The notes below the pieces were generated by a model. The model ran no database searches. It was not told the origin of the DNA and was given only the letters and a program-made list of their open reading frames with translations. 64,000 bases of DNA, from assembly GCA_019247715.1 (NCBI GenBank), contig JAFBAO010000090.1:62001-126000 (forward strand), in the 5' to 3' direction. Both the position numbers and the translations under genes were made by a program. Positions 59,779 to 64,000 of this stretch are shown here, piece after piece (the first letter of the stretch is position 1; each line of letters opens with the position of its first letter). The stretch is from Caulobacteraceae bacterium. Lineage in GTDB: Bacteria > Pseudomonadota > Alphaproteobacteria > Caulobacterales > Caulobacteraceae.

Positions 59779-60705
59779 TCAGTGGGCCGGCGAGGTCAGC
59801 TCCTGCGACGGCGCCGGGGTCGCCGCAACTTCGCTGATGAAGCTCTTGAGCTCCTGAACCGCCGAGGTGAGGTCCCGTCTCAGAGAGATCAGGGAGAGAT
59901 GGAACGGCGCCGACAGGTCGGCGACGCGCCGGATCGCCAGTTCGCTGGGAGCGTGCCTGCATTCGAAGTCGGACACGAGCCCCACGCCAAAGCCGGCGCA
60001 CACCAGGTGGAGCACGGCGATCTCGCTGGTCGCCTCCTGGAAGACGCTGGGCGCGACCCCGCCCGCATGGAAGGCGCTGATGAGGCGCTCGTAGTAGCCC
60101 CGCGCCTGGGCGTGGGCGCACCACACGAAACGCTCGTCCGCCAAGTCCCTCAACATGATTGTCGGTTTGCGCGCCAGCGGGTGCGCCGGCGGCAGGGCGG
60201 CGACGACATCGCTGGTGACCAGGTCGACATAGTCGATATCGGCGGCCTGCTCGGTGGCGCGGTAGCAGAAGCCGGCGTCGATCTCGCCGGTGCGCAGCGA
60301 CTTGCGCTGATCGGCGGAGGTCATCACGAACAGCCGCACCTCGACCTCGGGATGGGACTCCCGAAAGGCGTTCAGAAGCTCGAGGACCTGGACGGAACGG
60401 GCGGCCGGATCGTGGACCGCCAGCCGAAGCGCGCCCGTCTCCCGCGTCGGGGACCGCTTCACCCCCTCGTTCGCCCGCCCGAGATCGCGCATCACCTGGC
60501 GCACTTCCTCGGCGTAGGCGCGCCCGGCGCGTGTCAGACGCACGCGTCGGCGCACGCGGTCGAAAAGCCGAAGCCCCAGCTCTGCTTCGAGATTGGCGAT
60601 CTGCCGCGACAGAGCCGGCTGGGCGACGTTGAGCCGGGCGGCGGCGCGATTGAAGTTCTCTTCCTCGGCGGCCGCGAGGAAATAGCGAAGCTGCCTCAGT
60701 TCCAT
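59779..60705 (-). CDS. LysR-family transcriptional regulator
   Basis: A 308-residue LysR regulator. The N-terminal helix-turn-helix MELRQLRYFLAAAEEENF through LNVAQPALSRQIANLEAEL is typical. A substrate-binding domain follows (GALRLAVHDPAARSV, FLRDLADERFVW-like region). The ATG at 60705 is preferred over one at 60741 because family members begin MELRQL. It is divergent from the amidohydrolase at 60850, with a LysR-type palindrome between them. It most likely controls the three-gene operon that follows. Confidence 0.85.
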   Translation of the reverse strand: MELRQLRYFLAAAEEENFNRAAARLNVAQPALSRQIANLEAELGLRLFDRVRRRVRLTRAGRAYAEEVRQVMRDLGRANEGVKRSPTRETGALRLAVHDPAARSVQVLELLNAFRESHPEVEVRLFVMTSADQRKSLRTGEIDAGFCYRATEQAADIDYVDLVTSDVVAALPPAHPLARKPTIMLRDLADERFVWCAHAQARGYYERLISAFHAGGVAPSVFQEATSEIAVLHLVCAGFGVGLVSDFECRHAPSELAIRRVADLSAPFHLSLISLRRDLTSAVQELKSFISEVAATPAPSQELTSPAH

Positions 60706-60780
60706 GTCGCCATGGTAGGCCGATGGGGCGGCGGCGGCCATGGGTTAATCGCGCTACGGCATCAACTCCCTCTCCAAACA

Positions 60781-60812
60781 GCATTTGTAATGCCGCGCCA
60801 TCGGCATTGAAC
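60781..60812. promoter_or_regulatory. LysR-type binding site
   Basis: GCATTTGTAATGC (60781-60793) is a palindrome with a T-N11-A-like layout. A half-copy GGCATTGAAC follows at 60803-60812. It lies between the LysR gene and the amidohydrolase. Confidence 0.5.
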
Positions 60813-60849
60813 TACGCTGGACCCGAATTCAGATGGAAGGAGGCCCATC

Positions 60850-62070
60850 GTGCAGACGCTCGATAAGCCCCGCTATGACGGCCCGATCTTCGACGGCGAC
60901 ACCCACGCCCAGGAGAAGGATTTCATCTTCTTCCAGGAATACCTGCCGAAGTCCCTGCACGAAAAGTGGCTGCCCCACGTGGGGTATGGACCGGACGGGG
61001 AATACGGCCTCTTCATCGGCCCCCGCCGCGTGCAGAGTTCGGAGGTCAACCCGGAGGGCCACGTCCCTCCGCCCGGTCGCCTGAAAGACTGGCTGAAGGC
61101 GATGAAGGAGGGCAAGTCCAACGTCGAGGCCGGCTGGGCGAAGCCAACCCCCGACATGGTCGACCGGGACAAGCGCATCGCAAAACTGGACGAGTTCGGC
61201 GTCGAGACCTGCCTGCTCTTCCCCGGCAGCTTCATCGGGACCATCGGATATTTCGACGATCCGGTTCCGGGCAATGCGGTGCTGCATGCCTACAACCGGT
61301 TTCTGTCCGAACAATGGGGCTTCGACTACAAGGGCAGAATTTGCGCGATCCCGTTCCTCACCCTCTGGGACCTTGAGTCATCGGTCCGCGAGGCGGAATG
61401 GCTGATCAAGCAGGGCGTCCGGGCGGTGGTCATGCCCATGGGTCCCGCCCACGGCAAGGCGCCCGCGGACCCCATGTTCGATCCGATCTGGTCGCGGCTG
61501 AACGAAGCGGGCGTGGTGGTCACCTTCCACGTCTCCGAAGCCAACTTCATGCATCCGATCGTCAACGCCTTCGGCGAAAAGGCCATGCAGCCGCGCCGCA
61601 CCGGCCAGACGGCATGGCAGTGGATGTTTACCTACAGCGAAATACCCGTGACCATGACCATCGCGTCTTACATCTACCTCAACTTCTTCGAGCGTTTTCC
61701 CAACATCCGGATGGGCACGGTGGAGAACGGGGCGGAGTGGCTGCCGCGCTTCCTTCAGAAGATGGACAAGATGCGCGGCATGGCCAAGAACGGCTACTGG
61801 GCCTGCGGCCAGCTCAAGGAGCGTCCCAGCACCATCTTCAAGCGCAGCTGCTTCGCGGTCGCCTATCCCGAAGACGACGTGAAGACGATCGTCGAACAAC
61901 TGGGCACGGCGGACTGCATCCTGATGGGCTCGGACTATCCCCACGCCGAGGGGGTGCCGACGCCGCGCGACTTCGTGGCCGAGGCGCTGGCGGGACTGTC
62001 GCCGGCGCAAATCCGCGGGATCATGCACGACAACGGCCGTCGCTTCTTCCCGTTGAGGCAAGCTGCGTGA
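60850..62070 (+). CDS. Amidohydrolase family protein (ACMSD/amidohydrolase-2-like)
   Basis: A 406-residue TIM-barrel hydrolase. It has FDGDTHAQEKDFIFF at the N-terminus, FHVSEANFMHPIVNAF in the middle, RFPNIRMGTVENGAEWLP, and ILMGSDYPHAEGVPTP with the late Asp. This is the amidohydrolase-2 group that includes ACMSD-type decarboxylases and lactone hydrolases. The usual HxH at the first strand is degenerate (DTH), which can still give one His and an Asp. The GTG at 60850 follows GGAGG. It is the first gene of an operon with two crotonases. Confidence 0.83.
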   Translation: MQTLDKPRYDGPIFDGDTHAQEKDFIFFQEYLPKSLHEKWLPHVGYGPDGEYGLFIGPRRVQSSEVNPEGHVPPPGRLKDWLKAMKEGKSNVEAGWAKPTPDMVDRDKRIAKLDEFGVETCLLFPGSFIGTIGYFDDPVPGNAVLHAYNRFLSEQWGFDYKGRICAIPFLTLWDLESSVREAEWLIKQGVRAVVMPMGPAHGKAPADPMFDPIWSRLNEAGVVVTFHVSEANFMHPIVNAFGEKAMQPRRTGQTAWQWMFTYSEIPVTMTIASYIYLNFFERFPNIRMGTVENGAEWLPRFLQKMDKMRGMAKNGYWACGQLKERPSTIFKRSCFAVAYPEDDVKTIVEQLGTADCILMGSDYPHAEGVPTPRDFVAEALAGLSPAQIRGIMHDNGRRFFPLRQAA

Positions 62071-62160
62071 GGGCTTGCGCCCCGAGTCCGAAGATCGCCA
62101 GTGTGTGCGGCGGGCGCTGAGCAAGCTTCAAATCCACACACTGCGCCTCGGGAGGATTGA

Positions 62161-63069
62161 ATGGGCCGTTATCTCACATCCACGGACTTCATCATCTTCG
62201 AGGTCAGGGACGCGGTCGCGCGGATCACGCTCAATCGGCCGGAGCGGCGCAACGCCCTCTCCCGAGAGCTGCTCATGGAGCTTCACGCGGCGTTGACCGA
62301 GGCGGACGCGCTCACTGACGTCAACGTCATCCTCCTCGACGGGGCGGGCAAGGACTTCTGCGCGGGCTACGACCTTGCGGCCAGCTACGCCGGCCGCGCC
62401 GCCGAAGGGAACCCGGCGCCGGGCAGGAACGAACCCAGCTACCGAAGCCTCATCGGCACGGTGGACGACGACTGCTGGAACCTCGAATACAGCCAGCGCT
62501 TCACGCTGGCCATGTTCGACCTCCACAAGCCGGTCATCGCCAAGGTGCATGGGAACTGCCTGGCCGGCGGAACCGACATCGCCCTCGGCTGCGACATCGT
62601 CATCGCCGCCGAGGATGCGCGGATCGGCTTCCCCGCCACCCGCGCCAACGGCAACCCGCCCAACCACTGGTGGTACTACCACGTGGGACCCCAGTGGGCG
62701 AAACGCATGCTGTTCACCGGCGACGTCATCCTTGGCAAGGATGCGGCGAAGATCGGCCTGGTGCTGGATTGGGCGCCCACGGATCGGCTCGAGGAGGAAG
62801 CCTACGCGCTCGCCCGGCGGATCGCCCTTGTGGATGCGGAGCTGCTCTCCACCTACAAGCGGGTGGTGAACTTCGCCATGGAGATGCAGGGCGCCAAGAC
62901 CCTGCAGCGCTTCTCGGCCGAGCTAGACGCGCGCGCCCACTTCACGAACGGCCCGCGCCGCACCCAGTTCAAGGCCGACATGGCGACGGGCACGCTCAAG
63001 CAGGCGCTCACCAACCGCGACGGCCCCTTCGGCGACAGCGTCATCCGGGCGAACTGGTTCAAGGACTGA
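62161..63069 (+). CDS. Enoyl-CoA hydratase/isomerase family protein
   Basis: A 302-residue crotonase, longer than usual. It has NRPERRNALSRELLMEL, the oxyanion region GAGKDFCAGYDLAA, and HGNCLAGGTDIALGCDI. The catalytic region is GFPATRANGNPPNHWWYYH, without the standard Glu pair. GDVILGKDAAKIGLVLDWA follows. GGGAGGATTGA leads directly to the ATG. It lies 90 bases after the amidohydrolase and directly before the next crotonase. Confidence 0.86.
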   Translation: MGRYLTSTDFIIFEVRDAVARITLNRPERRNALSRELLMELHAALTEADALTDVNVILLDGAGKDFCAGYDLAASYAGRAAEGNPAPGRNEPSYRSLIGTVDDDCWNLEYSQRFTLAMFDLHKPVIAKVHGNCLAGGTDIALGCDIVIAAEDARIGFPATRANGNPPNHWWYYHVGPQWAKRMLFTGDVILGKDAAKIGLVLDWAPTDRLEEEAYALARRIALVDAELLSTYKRVVNFAMEMQGAKTLQRFSAELDARAHFTNGPRRTQFKADMATGTLKQALTNRDGPFGDSVIRANWFKD

Positions 63070-63876
63070 ATGCCGATGGAGCACATCCTCCTGGATGAAC
63101 CGCGGGCCGGCGTGAAGACGATCACGCTCAACAGGCCCGAGGCGCTCAACGCCTTCACCTGGAAGATGTACGAGGAGTTCACCGAAACGCTTCAGTCGTT
63201 CCGGCGCGACCTGCGGACCCGCGTGATCATCGTGACCGGCGCCGGCAAGGGCTTCTGCGCCGGCCACGACGCCAAGGCCGGCCCCTGCCCCTGGGCCGAT
63301 CCCGCCTACGGTCGGGCTTACGGTTCGAAGATCTCGCTCTCGCAGCTCGGTCAGATTCCGCTCCTGATCCGGAGCTTGCCGCAACCGGTCGTCTGCGCGG
63401 TGAACGGCGCTGCGGCCGGGATCGGCTATTCGCTGGCCCTCGCCGCCGACCTGGCGCTCGCCGGCCAATCGGCCAAGTTCGTGAACTCGACGCACAACGC
63501 GGCGACCGGCTGCGAGCTCGGCCTCAGCTACATGCTGCAGAAAGCCATCGGAACCCAGCGCGCCGCCGAACTGCTGCTGACGGCCCGCCCGGTGCCGGCC
63601 GAGGAGGCCGCGCGCATCGGACTGGTCCTGCGGGCCGTGCCGGACGCCGAGCTCATGGACGCGGCGCTGGAGCTGGCCGAACGGATAACGGTCAACGTCC
63701 CGATCGGCATCTGGCTCACGAAACAGTCCCTGTGGCTCAACCAGAGCGCCGGCAGCCTCGAGCACGCCATGGAGCTGGAGGCCAGGGCCGTCTTCATCGC
63801 CCAGTCGACCGAGGACGCCGTCGACAAGCGCGCCTCCTTCTGGGAGAAGCGGGCGCCCAAGTTCGCGTTCAAATAG
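63070..63876 (+). CDS. Enoyl-CoA hydratase/isomerase family protein
   Basis: A 268-residue crotonase. It has NRPEALNAFTWKMYEEF, the oxyanion region GAGKGFCAGHDAKAG, and NGAAAGIGYSLALAADL. The catalytic region ATGCELGLSYMLQKAIG retains one Glu. ARPVPAEEAARIGLVL follows. It begins immediately after the previous stop (TGA then ATG). It differs from its upstream neighbour in the active site, so the two probably do different steps. Confidence 0.87.
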   Translation: MPMEHILLDEPRAGVKTITLNRPEALNAFTWKMYEEFTETLQSFRRDLRTRVIIVTGAGKGFCAGHDAKAGPCPWADPAYGRAYGSKISLSQLGQIPLLIRSLPQPVVCAVNGAAAGIGYSLALAADLALAGQSAKFVNSTHNAATGCELGLSYMLQKAIGTQRAAELLLTARPVPAEEAARIGLVLRAVPDAELMDAALELAERITVNVPIGIWLTKQSLWLNQSAGSLEHAMELEARAVFIAQSTEDAVDKRASFWEKRAPKFAFK

Positions 63877-63910
63877 CGCCCAGCCGGCGTCCGCCCCTGG
63901 GGTGCGCCCG

Positions 63911-64000
63911 CTATCCGCTCGGCCCGGTCATGTGGGCCATCGGCGCCATGTTGTGATTCATGTTGTACATGATCCAGACCGTGCCCCCGATGATGAGGCC
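63911..64000 (-). CDS. cyoD: Cytochrome bo3 ubiquinol oxidase subunit IV, 3' end only
   Basis: Only the last 29 residues are in the window. They read GLIIGGTVWIMYNMNHNMAP and then MAHMTGPSG before a TAG stop. The membrane helix end WIMYNMNHNM is typical of the C-terminus of CyoD. The rest of the cyo operon should lie to the right. It converges with the crotonase at 63070, 34 bases away. Confidence 0.75.
   Translation of the reverse strand, partial: GLIIGGTVWIMYNMNHNMAPMAHMTGPSG

Noticed and set aside
1..64000. Insertion sequences, integrases, tRNA or rRNA genes, CRISPR arrays, replication origins
   Set aside because: No transposase or integrase motif, no cloverleaf-like sequence and no regularly spaced repeats were found on either strand by reading.

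Overview
The window is GC-rich, with heavy G/C at third codon positions. Strong GGAGG-type ribosome sites and several TTG and GTG starts are visible. At the right edge it runs into the end of a cytochrome bo3 oxidase subunit IV gene. A sulfide-oxidation module, P450cam-like enzymes and one promoter resembling the Caulobacter housekeeping type (TTGACT, 10-nt spacer, GCTAAAT) suggest an alphaproteobacterium, possibly Caulobacterales (Phenylobacterium/Caulobacter-like). This is inference; no rRNA or other marker gene is present.

Layout. (1) 1-2762: the end of a tandem-domain GntR/FadR-type regulator, coupled to a GMC oxidoreductase. (2) 2804-12805: a sulfide/persulfide module: rhodanese, BigR-like ArsR repressor, persulfide dioxygenase-like metallo-hydrolase, TauE/SafE permease, TolC-like protein, YgaP-like membrane protein, sulfide:quinone oxidoreductase, then a frameshifted RND adaptor and an RND pump. 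An FNR/FixK-like box lies between sqr and the adaptor. (3) 12674-58694: a large catabolic island. It holds three P450cam-like P450s, a Rieske oxygenase alpha subunit, ten SDRs, three acyl-CoA dehydrogenases (one a double-domain fusion, one frameshifted), three acyl-CoA ligases, two of the window's four crotonases, a KstD-like flavoprotein, a fused MaoC-type dehydratase, SnoaL and VOC proteins, a sulfotransferase, a DUF1214 protein, an APH-like kinase, a fused E1 2-oxoacid dehydrogenase, a lone lipoyl domain, a [3Fe-4S] ferredoxin, a second tandem GntR regulator and an MFS transporter. (4) 58818-63876: a SAM methyltransferase, a LysR regulator and a divergent amidohydrolase plus two crotonases. 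(5) 63911-64000: the end of cyoD.

The island looks like a peripheral pathway that hydroxylates a hydrophobic, probably alicyclic or terpenoid/steroid-like compound (P450s, Rieske oxygenase). It would then oxidise alcohols (GMC enzyme, SDRs), dehydrogenate rings (KstD-like), form CoA thioesters (ligases) and carry out beta-oxidation-like cleavage (acyl-CoA dehydrogenases, MaoC dehydratase, crotonases). The substrate cannot be named from sequence alone.

The most interesting non-coding signal is a short motif (core CGCATAC, often CCGCATACTATT). It recurs in about a dozen promoter regions between 16.7 and 58.8 kb, including the promoter of the GntR regulator at 41460, and suggests one regulon. 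No transposase, integrase, tRNA, rRNA or CRISPR array was seen.
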